In this document: one piece after another, positions 16,532-25,727 of the stretch
How the letters are laid out: the number at the start of each line of letters is the position of its first letter
Numbering within the stretch: position 1 is the first letter of the stretch
DNA from: Pseudomonadales bacterium
GTDB lineage: Bacteria; Pseudomonadota; Gammaproteobacteria; Pseudomonadales; Azotimanducaceae
NCBI GenBank assembly: GCA_011525295.1
Contig: WTGV01000039.1
Span: 1-41,573, forward strand
DNA length: 41,573 bases
Direction: 5' to 3'
Notes under the pieces: generated by a model
What the model saw: only the letters and a program-made list of their open reading frames with translations
Database searches by the model: none
What the model was told of the DNA's origin: nothing
Position numbers and translations under genes: made by a program

Positions 16532-17028
16532 TGTCGCAATCTCCCGCTAAACAAGTCTGGATCGAAATCCACAAGGAAGCTCATCACTTTTCGTGCGCTC
16601 ATTTCACGATATTTTCTGCGACAGAACGAGAAAACCTTCACGGACACAACTATTCGGTACGAGCCCGAGCACAGTGTACGATCGCGGATACTGGAATATG
16701 TTTCGATTACAACGAACTGAAGAAGATGATCGAGGACGTTTGTGATTCGTTGGACGAAACGACGTTGGTACCAGCACTTTCACCCTATGTTTCGATTAGA
16801 CAGGAGGGAAACTATGTCTGCGTGGACTTCGCGGACGAAACAATGAAATTTTTACCTCGCGACGTGAAGGTGTTAGATGTCCGCAATGTGACTGTCGAAG
16901 AACTCGCAAACTGGTTTATTGCGAATCTGACTTCAACACAAGAGTTTCAGACGTTGTCGATCATTCGTTTTGAACTATCGGTTTCGTCTGGCCCGAGCGA
17001 ATCTGCAACGGCTACTTGGACACCATGA
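16531..17028 (+). CDS. 6-pyruvoyl-tetrahydropterin synthase family enzyme (COG0720), PTPS-III-like
   Basis: Encodes 165 residues of the T-fold PTPS/QueD family. Zinc ligands are His24 (FSCAHF) and His37/His39 (HGHNY). In QueD a catalytic Cys stands before HGH (C-x3-HGH). Here that position has no Cys, and Glu34 makes E-x-x-HGH, which I recall as the signature of PTPS-III, the subgroup replacing FolB in folate synthesis. The downstream Asp/Glu-rich CFDYNELK and SLDETTL blocks are standard. It sits in a cluster with an SDR reductase (4-base ATGA overlap) and a YhhQ-type transporter, which points to pterin or deazapurine metabolism. QueD activity (6-carboxy-tetrahydropterin for queuosine) is the alternative reading, favoured by the transporter and disfavoured by the missing Cys. 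No ribosome binding site is seen. Confidence 0.85.
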   Translation: MSQSPAKQVWIEIHKEAHHFSCAHFTIFSATERENLHGHNYSVRARAQCTIADTGICFDYNELKKMIEDVCDSLDETTLVPALSPYVSIRQEGNYVCVDFADETMKFLPRDVKVLDVRNVTVEELANWFIANLTSTQEFQTLSIIRFELSVSSGPSESATATWTP

Positions 17029-17726
17029 AGCTTGCGATAGTAACAGGTGCGAGCTCGGGTATTGGTTTAGCAACCGCACGACTGTTTCTTGACCATCACT
17101 ATGAAGTAATTAACCTCTCGCGTCGTCCTTGTCCTGATTCGCGAGTTACCAGTGTAAAAATAGACCTCTCCTCGGGGCTCCTCGCAACAAAGCTAAAACG
17201 AACGTTGATGGCTCAATTAAATCTCAGCGCGCCCACAGAAATCCATCTGATACACAACGCCGCGAAACTGCACAGTGACTCTGCGGTTAATACAGAAGAC
17301 GATCGTTTGCATGAAGTCATGCAGGTAAATGTCCTCGCCCCCAACACACTTAATCGACTTCTCATTCCCCACATGGCCGCGGGATCTAGTATTGTGTTGG
17401 TTGGGTCCACGCTAGCAGAAAAAGCAGTAGCAAACGTGTTTTCGTACGTAGCTTCAAAACATGCTCTGGTCGGTATGACACGCGCGTTGTGCCAAGATCT
17501 CGCTGGGACCGAGGTGCATGTGAGTTGCATCTGCCCGGGATTCACGGATACAGAAATGTTACGTTCCCGCGTCCCTGAAGAGCATCTGGATGATGTAGCA
17601 CAGTTGTCCACGTTTCACCGCATTATTCAACCAGAGGAGATAGCTCAAACTATTTTCTGGGCTACACAAAATCCGGTCATAAACGGTAGTGTGATCCACG
17701 CAAATTTAGGACAAAAGGAGAGTTAG
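17025..17726 (+). CDS. Short-chain dehydrogenase/reductase, pterin-cluster
   Basis: Encodes 233 residues of the classical SDR family. The NAD(P)-binding glycine motif is TGASSGIG (residues 8-15). NAA near residue 83, the catalytic Ser in VGST and the Y-x3-K of YVASKHA complete the active site. An Arg-Arg after strand 2 (LSRRP) suggests NADPH preference. ATG at 17025 is chosen over an in-frame TTG at 17016 because it gives a normal SDR N-terminus and an ATGA overlap with the PTPS stop. Context suggests a sepiapterin- or dihydromonapterin-reductase-like role on a reduced pterin, which is inference from neighbours. It ends 4 bases before the transporter gene. Confidence 0.88.
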   Translation: MKLAIVTGASSGIGLATARLFLDHHYEVINLSRRPCPDSRVTSVKIDLSSGLLATKLKRTLMAQLNLSAPTEIHLIHNAAKLHSDSAVNTEDDRLHEVMQVNVLAPNTLNRLLIPHMAAGSSIVLVGSTLAEKAVANVFSYVASKHALVGMTRALCQDLAGTEVHVSCICPGFTDTEMLRSRVPEEHLDDVAQLSTFHRIIQPEEIAQTIFWATQNPVINGSVIHANLGQKES

Positions 17727-17730
17727 CTTT

Positions 17731-18537
17731 ATGCGCCAAGAAGAAATATACCAAGTACGACGACAACGCGTCTTTCTTGTTCTTTCGGGAATCTTCTTAG
17801 GCTCACTTGCGATGCTCAACATCGTCGGCATTACCCGATTTTTAGATCTCACGTTTTATGTTTTTGGGCTCAAAATCCCAGTAACACTCGCCGTAGGCAT
17901 CTTGCCATATCCCGTTACCTTTTTGTGCACCGATTTGATTAGCGAGTTGTATGGTCGAAAACGTGCAGCTGATATGGTTTGGGTCGGGTTTTTGGTTAAC
18001 GTCTGGGTAGTTTTTATCCTGTGGCTCGGTGGGGCTTTGCCCGGTGCGAGCACCGAAGTTGCTATCGACGCGGCTGGAAGAAGACCGCTATTCTTCGAAA
18101 TTCAGGAGTATGCCTTTCTAATAGTTGGCGGTTCTATGGTCGCCTACCTGTGCGCCCAATTTTGCGATGTCCATCTATTTCACTTTTGGAAAAGACTAAC
18201 AAAGGGTAAACACCTTTGGTTAAGGAACAATGGTTCGACTTTAGTCAGTCAACTAATTGATACCGTTGCCGTGATATTGATCGCACATTTTTTCTCGAAG
18301 AACGGGCTTCCGTTAGATCCAGACAAAGGGATGTGGGCACAGTTGATTGTGATGATCGCATCGGGATATGTATTCAAACTCTTGGTCGCGTTGGTCGATA
18401 CTGGACCCGCGTACTTAGCGGTGAAGTTATTAAGACCTTATCTAGGTCTCAAACAGTACGAAGAAGTCTATTCCAAGGAATTTAGTGATTCCTCCGACAC
18501 TACACCACTATCCGACGAACAACCAACGAGCACCTGA
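17731..18537 (+). CDS. yhhQ: Queuosine precursor transporter (VUT/YhhQ family)
   Basis: Encodes 268 residues with about six to seven membrane helices and the family signature ILPYPVTFLCTDLISELYG, followed by KRAADMVW. This family (COG1738) imports the queuosine precursors preQ0 and preQ1 in E. coli. The acidic Ser/Thr-rich C-terminus is cytoplasmic. AAAGGAG lies about 11 bases before the ATG. As the last gene of the PTPS-SDR cluster it suggests that the cell takes up a deazapurine or pterin; with a PTPS-III-type partner, a pterin substrate is also conceivable. Confidence 0.88.
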   Translation: MRQEEIYQVRRQRVFLVLSGIFLGSLAMLNIVGITRFLDLTFYVFGLKIPVTLAVGILPYPVTFLCTDLISELYGRKRAADMVWVGFLVNVWVVFILWLGGALPGASTEVAIDAAGRRPLFFEIQEYAFLIVGGSMVAYLCAQFCDVHLFHFWKRLTKGKHLWLRNNGSTLVSQLIDTVAVILIAHFFSKNGLPLDPDKGMWAQLIVMIASGYVFKLLVALVDTGPAYLAVKLLRPYLGLKQYEEVYSKEFSDSSDTTPLSDEQPTST

Positions 18538-18598
18538 TCGAGACTATTCGACATTTCGGCACGATACTTGCTTAGCATATTAGACTCAATACTCTCAA

Positions 18599-18652
18599 GC
18601 ACCGGGATGTCAGTACACAATCTCCTCTTAAGCTTTCCTCACGTCCCGGTGC
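18599..18652. promoter_or_regulatory. 12-bp inverted repeat with 30-base loop upstream of the permease cluster
   Basis: GCACCGGGATGT (18599-18610) and ACGTCCCGGTGC (18641-18652) pair as a 12-bp stem with one mismatch that becomes a G-U pair in RNA. The 30-base loop contains TCTCCTCTT, complementary to Shine-Dalgarno sequences. It lies 62 bases after the yhhQ stop and 70 bases before permease A. It could be a terminator without a T-run, an RNA leader or small RNA, or an operator. The surrounding 185-base gap has no gene. Confidence 0.4.
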
Positions 18653-18722
18653 CCCTCCCATTTCAAATCTTGATCTCAATAGTAGTTATGGTGTGCCAAA
18701 GTTTCGCTGGAAGATGTAACTA

Positions 18723-21700
18723 GTGAACTTACACACACTGTGGACACTTGCAGTCGCTGAGATGCGTTCATGTCGGCGCCTCGCCCGAACTTGGGTGTTC
18801 ATTGCTATCGCCATTCTCGTTTGTGTTTTATGGTATGTGGGTACGTTGGACATGACTTCGTCGCCGAACCCACCGGTTGATTGGTTTCACGAGCAAATGA
18901 ATCCTCGGTACAGAATTGCACTCATGATGAATATGTTTGTCGCTATTTTCTCGTTCGGAATAATCTTTTTGGCGTTCGATATCCGAGCTCGAGACGTTCA
19001 AAATCGTATGAGCGATGTTGTTGATTCACTTCCTGCGACCAACATTGAAATCATTGTCGGTCGACTTTTTGGCATCTTACTTCTCTTACTCATTTCCTGT
19101 ACCCTTTTTCTTGCTGCAGTAGCAGTTTATGAAGTGACTTCCCAGCTTCTGGGGTCTCGATATAGGATCGGAATTCAACCTCTATCAGTCTTATCGCACT
19201 TGACTTGGAACATTGTTCCAAATTTGGTGTTTTACGGAGCTTTAGTAGCCTGTCTTTCGACTCTAGTTCGTATTCGATTAGTAGTCGCAATCATCGCAGT
19301 CGGTGTCCTCATCGGTTCTCTCTGGGTGACCGACCGAATACCCATACTCTTTCAGGAGTGTTTATCTCTTTACGTTGGAAGTGCTTTGTTCCCATCAGAT
19401 CTAGCCCCTGTTTTTGTGACTACCACCATTGTCGGCAGTAGGGTTGTGCTGCTTTTGGTGTCAGTTGCGTTACTATTTTTCGCGGCAAGTTTACTTCCTC
19501 GAACAGAACCACGACGCATCTTGAACACGATCACTGGTGTTGCTGCGTCTGCTGTGGGAACTCTGATGATTTTTGGTTTAGTTTCGTCCGTGTGGGGCGA
19601 CGAGAGCCGTAAAGAAAAATGGGTTAACACGCATCAGGAACAAACTCCATCCGCGAATCCGGATGTTCAACACATAGAAGGCGAAGTCGTACTGAAACCG
19701 GGTCGCAAGATCACGCTGGATGTCACACTAACAATGTTCCCACCGGAGGCGAATACCACTGATTCTGTAGTTCTCACACTCAATCCGGGATACAACATTC
19801 AAAAGCTCTTTGTCGACGGCAAAGAGACTTCTGACTATATGTTTGAAGAAGGACTTTTGATCGTGTCTTCCAAGCTCTTCCCAGATAACTCACATGAACT
19901 ACGATTACAAGCGCATGGAAAACTGGATGATCAATTCGCGTATCTGAATCAAGCTCGAAATTTTCAACAACTAACTCACTCCAGCATCCCAACGCTGGGA
20001 CTTAGAAACTCAATCTTTCATCCCGATTTTGTTGCGCTGATGCCAGGGAACATCTGGTTACCCATTTCCGGATCATTAACAGATCTCAACAATCCTGAGC
20101 AACAACATCGAGACTTGTTTACGACGGACCTCACGATTTCTGTACCGAGAAATTGGACGGTAGCAACGGTAGGCAAACGTAGAGTAATCGAAAACGCGAA
20201 ACTAAATACATTTCAGTTCATTAGCGGCGCACCCGTACCGGAACTCGCTTTGCTAGCCGCGAATTTTGACCGAAGAGCGATAACGATTGAGGGTGTTGAA
20301 TTCGAAATTTTGTTTAGTAAAAAACACCGCGAAAACTTCGATGTTCTTGAACTCGTATCCGATCGAATTCAGGAATTCGTTGCGGAACGGATTGAAAACG
20401 CTCGTGTGCTATCGTTGGACTATCCGTACAAAGTTTTCTACATAGTCGAAGTTCCAAGTACCCTAAGAATATACGGTGGAGGTTGGCGCATGGAGTCCGT
20501 TCTACAACCTCCTGGGATGATGCTAGTTCGTGAAACAACCTTCCCTACAGCACGGTTTAAAAATGTAGTTGACTCGGCGTACGACCCAAGATCCGAGTCG
20601 CAAGAAGACCCAAACGAGATTATTTTCAAAGCGCTGCTGGAATACTTCAGTAATGACCAGCAAGGTGGTAGCCCGTTTATTGGCTTCGCTCGTAACTTTG
20701 TTTCGCATCAAGTATCAATATCCCAAAGAGGTGCTACAGTATTGGATGACCTATTGGATCAACTAGCGAACCAATTGATTACCCAACTTGAAAGTTGTTC
20801 CGTCATATCTCTTGCCGAATACGGTTTGAATCCAGCTTCCCTGTGGATTAATCAATCACCTGACTACCATGCTGGTAATTTAGCTACCCAACGACGGATA
20901 GATATTGCGACTCTCCCTTCTACTTGGGATGTCATGGACAAATCTGCGTTGTTTGACCTTGACTTTAACTTGAGACCAGTGGTGTCCAATCGAGTTCTAC
21001 TAACGAAAGGACACGCGCTTGCGAAATCAATGATTGCTCACTATGGAGAGGAAAAAATTGGCTTGCTCTTGGAACAACTCCTACGCGCGTACCATGCACA
21101 GAGCTTTACTCTCGAGGATCTAACCAGAGTTGCTCTAACGGTCGATATCGACTTCAATGATTGGGTGCTTTCCTGGCTCGAAGATTCTGTTTTACCCGGC
21201 TATTTGATAGGACCCACCGAAGTCTCTAGTTTGGAAGTTGCAGTATTTGACAAGTCCGAATATCAAACCACGTTTACTCTCCACAACGCCGAACCAACAA
21301 CGGGATTGGTCCGCGTCGTGTGGACGGAGAGTGGTAGGGCAAGTTACCGATGGGGTCAGGGAGAATTTACTTACTCTGATCCAATTCTTGTCGCAGGATA
21401 TGACACTAAGCGCATTGCTATACAATCGGGCAAACCTTTAACGGAAATTTGGATTGATCCTTTCCTTGCACAAAACCGAGCATCAATTGAAGTACCGTTG
21501 TCAAAGTTCGACGAAAGCGACCTGCAGAAAACCCCAGCCTTACCGTTTGTAACTGATGCCGAATGGCAACTTGAAGGAGCTGAAGAAATTGTTGTGGATG
21601 ATCTTGATCCTGGATTCAGCATTGTTAACGTCGGTCTCGATACCGAAGGATTCTCTTTCACAAAACAAGTTGTCAGTTTATTATCTGGTGAAGATGAGTA

Positions 21701-22199
21701 CGACCAAGGAATACTGGTCAGGATGTTTCCAGAAGCCGGTATTTGGAACAGGTTGTACCACTCTTCTAGTTTCGGACATTACCGTCGTACACACGCAAGA
21801 GTCGCACGCGGAAACGAATCTTCAGCTGCGCGTTTTCAAGCTACTCTACCCCACGCGGGCGACTGGAAATTGGAGTTTTTTCTATCAAGTGCCGCGTTGG
21901 GGAACATGTCCTATGGATTTTCTGCAAGTGTTGTTTTCTTCGAAATTGCAGATAGCTACACAAACCGAAGAGCCGATCCAAACGAACCCGAAGAACACTA
22001 CAGACTAAAAATTAGGGACGGTCAGAACGAATGGAAAAACAAGTTTGACATTGCGAACGCCAGCGCGGGGTGGAATGACGTGGGAGAATTCGAACTCAGT
22101 TCAACCGACGTTGAAGTTTTCCTCAGCGATTGGGCCGGACACAAAGACATTATGGTTCACGCAGATGCCATCCGTTGGACTCCCTTAGATTCGGAGTAA
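18723..22199 (+). CDS. Giant ABC-2-type permease A with inactive M1-peptidase-like and golvesin-like domains
   Basis: Encodes 1158 residues. Residues 1-300 form a membrane domain with about seven helices. It contains the AEMRSCRR motif before helix 1 and FDIRARD (85-91) plus the SLPATNIEIIVGRLFG block after helix 2, both typical of ABC-2 permeases. The rest should be periplasmic. A beta-rich region at about 315-400 resembles the M1 aminopeptidase N-domain; YGGGWRM near 583 and LQPPGMML follow. The position expected for HExxH reads RNFVSHQ (near 655), so catalytic His and Glu are missing. From about 956 a domain with VDDLDPGF, DQG, YRRTHAR, G.W.LEF and a final HADAIRW resembles the golvesin/Xly carbohydrate-binding-like fold. 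It starts at GTG with GGAAG upstream. It heads the array and needs the ATPase encoded at 29331. Substrate is unknown. Confidence 0.82.
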   Translation: MNLHTLWTLAVAEMRSCRRLARTWVFIAIAILVCVLWYVGTLDMTSSPNPPVDWFHEQMNPRYRIALMMNMFVAIFSFGIIFLAFDIRARDVQNRMSDVVDSLPATNIEIIVGRLFGILLLLLISCTLFLAAVAVYEVTSQLLGSRYRIGIQPLSVLSHLTWNIVPNLVFYGALVACLSTLVRIRLVVAIIAVGVLIGSLWVTDRIPILFQECLSLYVGSALFPSDLAPVFVTTTIVGSRVVLLLVSVALLFFAASLLPRTEPRRILNTITGVAASAVGTLMIFGLVSSVWGDESRKEKWVNTHQEQTPSANPDVQHIEGEVVLKPGRKITLDVTLTMFPPEANTTDSVVLTLNPGYNIQKLFVDGKETSDYMFEEGLLIVSSKLFPDNSHELRLQAHGKLDDQFAYLNQARNFQQLTHSSIPTLGLRNSIFHPDFVALMPGNIWLPISGSLTDLNNPEQQHRDLFTTDLTISVPRNWTVATVGKRRVIENAKLNTFQFISGAPVPELALLAANFDRRAITIEGVEFEILFSKKHRENFDVLELVSDRIQEFVAERIENARVLSLDYPYKVFYIVEVPSTLRIYGGGWRMESVLQPPGMMLVRETTFPTARFKNVVDSAYDPRSESQEDPNEIIFKALLEYFSNDQQGGSPFIGFARNFVSHQVSISQRGATVLDDLLDQLANQLITQLESCSVISLAEYGLNPASLWINQSPDYHAGNLATQRRIDIATLPSTWDVMDKSALFDLDFNLRPVVSNRVLLTKGHALAKSMIAHYGEEKIGLLLEQLLRAYHAQSFTLEDLTRVALTVDIDFNDWVLSWLEDSVLPGYLIGPTEVSSLEVAVFDKSEYQTTFTLHNAEPTTGLVRVVWTESGRASYRWGQGEFTYSDPILVAGYDTKRIAIQSGKPLTEIWIDPFLAQNRASIEVPLSKFDESDLQKTPALPFVTDAEWQLEGAEEIVVDDLDPGFSIVNVGLDTEGFSFTKQVVSLLSGEDEYDQGILVRMFPEAGIWNRLYHSSSFGHYRRTHARVARGNESSAARFQATLPHAGDWKLEFFLSSAALGNMSYGFSASVVFFEIADSYTNRRADPNEPEEHYRLKIRDGQNEWKNKFDIANASAGWNDVGEFELSSTDVEVFLSDWAGHKDIMVHADAIRWTPLDSE

Positions 22200-22226
22200 T
22201 AGATCTTTGAAGGAGACATCTTACCT

Positions 22227-25200
22227 ATGTTGAACAGACGTAAGCTTTGGACTCTAGCGGCCGCCGAAATGCGATCCTGTCGTCGCCTAGTTCGAACCTG
22301 GGTGTTTATCGTTGTTGCATTGCTGTTTTGTGCCGGTTGGTACATAGATGCGCTCGAATTTCAATGGCCTTCACCACCGGGAAGTTTTTACAGCGATTCC
22401 GATGTGACTGCACGGTACACGATCTCGACTTTGATGAACGGCTTTGTCGCAATTTTTTCAATTGGGATTATTTTCTTAGCGTTCGATATCCGAGCTCGTG
22501 ATGTTCAAAATCGCATCTCAGACGTTATCGATACACAACCCACGGCCAACATTGAAATTATTATCGGTCGTCTCGCCGGAATCTATCTACTCCTCTTCAT
22601 TCCTTGCTTGGTCTTTCTAGCTCTATTAACAGGTTATGAATCAATTTCTGGTATGTTTGAATCTCGATTCCGACTGGGTATCCAACCACTTTCGGTGATG
22701 TCGCTTGTGGTGTGGAACTTAATTCCAAATGTGTTGTTCTATGGTGCTCTAGTAGTTTGCCTGTCCGTCCTCGTACGGTTTCGCTTATTGGCTGCAATAC
22801 TTGCTATTGGAGTGCTAATTGGATTTTTCTGGATTAATAATTTCATCCCTGTGCGATTTCAAGAAGGCTTCGCCCAGTTTCTAGGCAGCACGATAGTTCC
22901 TTCAGATCTTGCACCTACATTCTTTTCAACCGCAATTTTTGTGAATAGGTGTGGACTGTTGTTTGTGTCTGTTGCGTTAATTTTGTTTACAGCGAGCATG
23001 CTACCAAGAACAGAGCCGCGACGCATATTGAACTCGACGCTGGGCGTCGCTGCTGTGAGTATTGCGACCATAGTGTATTTCAGTTTGTTCGCCGCGATAC
23101 TCAACATTGAGAACCGTAAGGAAGAATGGGTTAAAACACACCAGCAACACAGTCCCAGCTCCTTCCCCGACGTTCACCATTTAGAGGGTACAGTTGAGCT
23201 ACGGCCCGGCAACAACATTTCTTTGGAAGTCACTCTAGAAGTGACCAAACCCACGGCGAACCCTACCGATTCAGTTATCTTTTCTCTCAATCCAGGGTAC
23301 ACTCTTCAAAAACTCTTTATCGACGGCGTAGAAACAAAAAATCACAGTTTCGAAAATGGACTTCTGATAGTACCTTCTGATCTATTGTCGGATGGTTCGA
23401 GCAAAATGAAGTTGCAAGCGAAGGGGAAACTAGACGAGCGTTTTGCATATCTTGATCAGGCTCGAGATTTTCTAAAACTCCCACATAAGAGTGTCCGACA
23501 ACTTGGATTAAAAAACTTTATTTTTGACCGCGATTTTGTTGCCCTAATGCCAGGCGTCTTCTGGTATCCAATTTCCGGTTCTGCAATGGGTCGAGATCAA
23601 TTTGAAACACGACCGAACGATGTTTTTACTACCAACCTAACTGTAACTGTACCTCGACAGTGGCAAGTAGCGACAGTAGGCGAGCGTAGAGAAGTAGAGA
23701 ATCAGAAACATACCACTGTTCAATTCAAGAGTGAAACCCCGGTTCCCGAACTCGCGTTGATAGCCTCAGACTTCGACCAACGCGGAAGTACTATTGAAGG
23801 CGTTCGGTTCGAAGTTTTGTTCAATAAAAAACACCTCCATAACCTGGACACCCTCACTCTAGTTTACGACCAAATACAAGAGTGGATCGCGGAACGAATC
23901 AAGAACGCACGCGCGATATCTTTGGAATATCCCTACAAAGCATTCTATGTCGTCGAAGTACCAAGCAACTTACGAATCTACGGCGGCGGATGGCGCATGG
24001 ACACAGTGTTACAGCCTCCTGGGATGATGCTGATTCGAGAGTCATCGTTCCCGACTGAAGAGTTTAAACACGTTATTGCGGAAGTTCAAAATTTGGGCTG
24101 GGCCTCCGAGGAAGACCAAGACAATTATGTTTTCCTCGAACTATTAAGATATTTCACTAATGACCTGCAAGGAGGTAGCCCATTCGCTGGTGTTGCACGC
24201 AATTTCGTCTCGCACCAACTCTCTGCCACTGAGCGAGGTGGGACTGTACTTCAGTACTTACTAGATCAATTGTCGAACCAATTGATTACTCAAACCGAGA
24301 GTAGTTCATCCATTCCTCTTACTGAATATGCGACTTGGATTCCTTATCTTGGGATTGAACAGACGACTGACTATCGCACCACTACCCGCGCGACCGAAAT
24401 CCGCGAACGCATTGCTACGTTGCCTTCCACATGGGAACTGATGGATCGAGTCGCGTTAGTTGATCTTGATTTCAATACGAGTCCAAAGTCTTCCTACCGA
24501 GTGCTCCTGACGAAAGGATATGTGCTCGCAGAATCCATGATTGCTCACTTTGGTCCGGAAAAAATTGGTGCGTTTTTGGAGCGACTTCTGACCAACTTCA
24601 GAGAGCAGAGTTTGACCATCGAGGACTTTCTGAGAGTAGCTACCGAAGTGGGATTAGACTTCGAAGAGTGGGTACTTCCTTGGCTCGAAGATACTGTCTT
24701 ACCAGGCTATAAGGTCGAACCCGCTTCTGTTTCAAAGATAAATTCCACAGAATTCCGCGACACAGAATATCAGACGACCTTTATTCTTCATAATGCCGAG
24801 CCAATCCCAGGGTTTGTCCGTGTGAGATGGTCGGCTCAAGAAGAAAGATTTGCTCACTGGGGATACGAACAAACTACAAACTCTGATCCAATCTTTGTAC
24901 CAGCAAACGACACTAAACGCATCTCTATTAGATCTGGAAAACCGGTGACCTGGATCTGGATTGACCCTTTCCTTGCACACAACCGCACCCAATTCGAAGT
25001 GCTCGTACCAGAATTTGATGAGGATACTATACCCGATAGTACTGCATTCCCTTTAGTGTCTGACGTCGATTGGCAACCTACAGACACGGGAACAATTATC
25101 GTTGATGATCTCGATCCCAACTTCAGCATCATCACTCAAGATGGAGACTTAGTGGACTACTCTATCACTAATACTGATTCTTCTGGAATTTTTTTAGACG

Positions 25201-25700
25201 AATATGATCAGGGGCTTCGCGTGGACACCTATCCGCAAATCGGCGAATGGACTCGGTTGTATGACTCGTCAAGCTACGGACGCTATCGTCGAACGTTTGC
25301 TAGAGCTGCTCGCGGCGACCAGACTTCGGCGGCACGATTTGCCGCTCGCTTACCTCATGATGGACTCTGGAAGCTGGAGTTCTACGTACCCAAACCGGTC
25401 TTCCGAGAATGGAATTACGGTCATTCCACAGATTTTTTTGGTGCGCAAATCGATCGAATCAAACACCGACGTACCGACCCCAATTCCCCCGATGAACACT
25501 ACACCCTACAAATTCGGAATGGTGATTCTGACCGGACTGAAAAATTTGACATAGGGAACGCCAAAATTGGTTGGAACAAGGTTGGACAGTTTGAGATCGG
25601 ATCAACTTCAGTTGAAGTACTACTGAGCGATTGGGCAGGACACCAAGATATCATGGTTTTTGCTGATGCAATCCGTTGGACCCCAATAGAAACCGAATGA
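22227..25700 (+). CDS. Giant ABC-2-type permease B, paralogue of A
   Basis: Encodes 1157 residues, colinear with permease A through its whole length. AEMRSCRR and FDIRARD are conserved in the membrane domain. The M1-like region has YGGGWRM near 584 followed by LQPPGMML, and RNFVSHQ near 657 where a zinc site is expected. The C-terminal domain begins VDDLDPNF near 956 and ends VFADAIRWTP. HExxH is absent, as in A. The gene follows A by 27 bases and has a good AGGAG 11 bases before its ATG, so it is co-transcribed. The closeness to A indicates tandem duplication rather than separate acquisition. It may pair with A or C as two halves of a dimeric exporter. Confidence 0.82.
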   Translation: MLNRRKLWTLAAAEMRSCRRLVRTWVFIVVALLFCAGWYIDALEFQWPSPPGSFYSDSDVTARYTISTLMNGFVAIFSIGIIFLAFDIRARDVQNRISDVIDTQPTANIEIIIGRLAGIYLLLFIPCLVFLALLTGYESISGMFESRFRLGIQPLSVMSLVVWNLIPNVLFYGALVVCLSVLVRFRLLAAILAIGVLIGFFWINNFIPVRFQEGFAQFLGSTIVPSDLAPTFFSTAIFVNRCGLLFVSVALILFTASMLPRTEPRRILNSTLGVAAVSIATIVYFSLFAAILNIENRKEEWVKTHQQHSPSSFPDVHHLEGTVELRPGNNISLEVTLEVTKPTANPTDSVIFSLNPGYTLQKLFIDGVETKNHSFENGLLIVPSDLLSDGSSKMKLQAKGKLDERFAYLDQARDFLKLPHKSVRQLGLKNFIFDRDFVALMPGVFWYPISGSAMGRDQFETRPNDVFTTNLTVTVPRQWQVATVGERREVENQKHTTVQFKSETPVPELALIASDFDQRGSTIEGVRFEVLFNKKHLHNLDTLTLVYDQIQEWIAERIKNARAISLEYPYKAFYVVEVPSNLRIYGGGWRMDTVLQPPGMMLIRESSFPTEEFKHVIAEVQNLGWASEEDQDNYVFLELLRYFTNDLQGGSPFAGVARNFVSHQLSATERGGTVLQYLLDQLSNQLITQTESSSSIPLTEYATWIPYLGIEQTTDYRTTTRATEIRERIATLPSTWELMDRVALVDLDFNTSPKSSYRVLLTKGYVLAESMIAHFGPEKIGAFLERLLTNFREQSLTIEDFLRVATEVGLDFEEWVLPWLEDTVLPGYKVEPASVSKINSTEFRDTEYQTTFILHNAEPIPGFVRVRWSAQEERFAHWGYEQTTNSDPIFVPANDTKRISIRSGKPVTWIWIDPFLAHNRTQFEVLVPEFDEDTIPDSTAFPLVSDVDWQPTDTGTIIVDDLDPNFSIITQDGDLVDYSITNTDSSGIFLDEYDQGLRVDTYPQIGEWTRLYDSSSYGRYRRTFARAARGDQTSAARFAARLPHDGLWKLEFYVPKPVFREWNYGHSTDFFGAQIDRIKHRRTDPNSPDEHYTLQIRNGDSDRTEKFDIGNAKIGWNKVGQFEIGSTSVEVLLSDWAGHQDIMVFADAIRWTPIETE

Positions 25701-25727
25701 TCCTAAGCTGCTTCACGTGATAACGGA

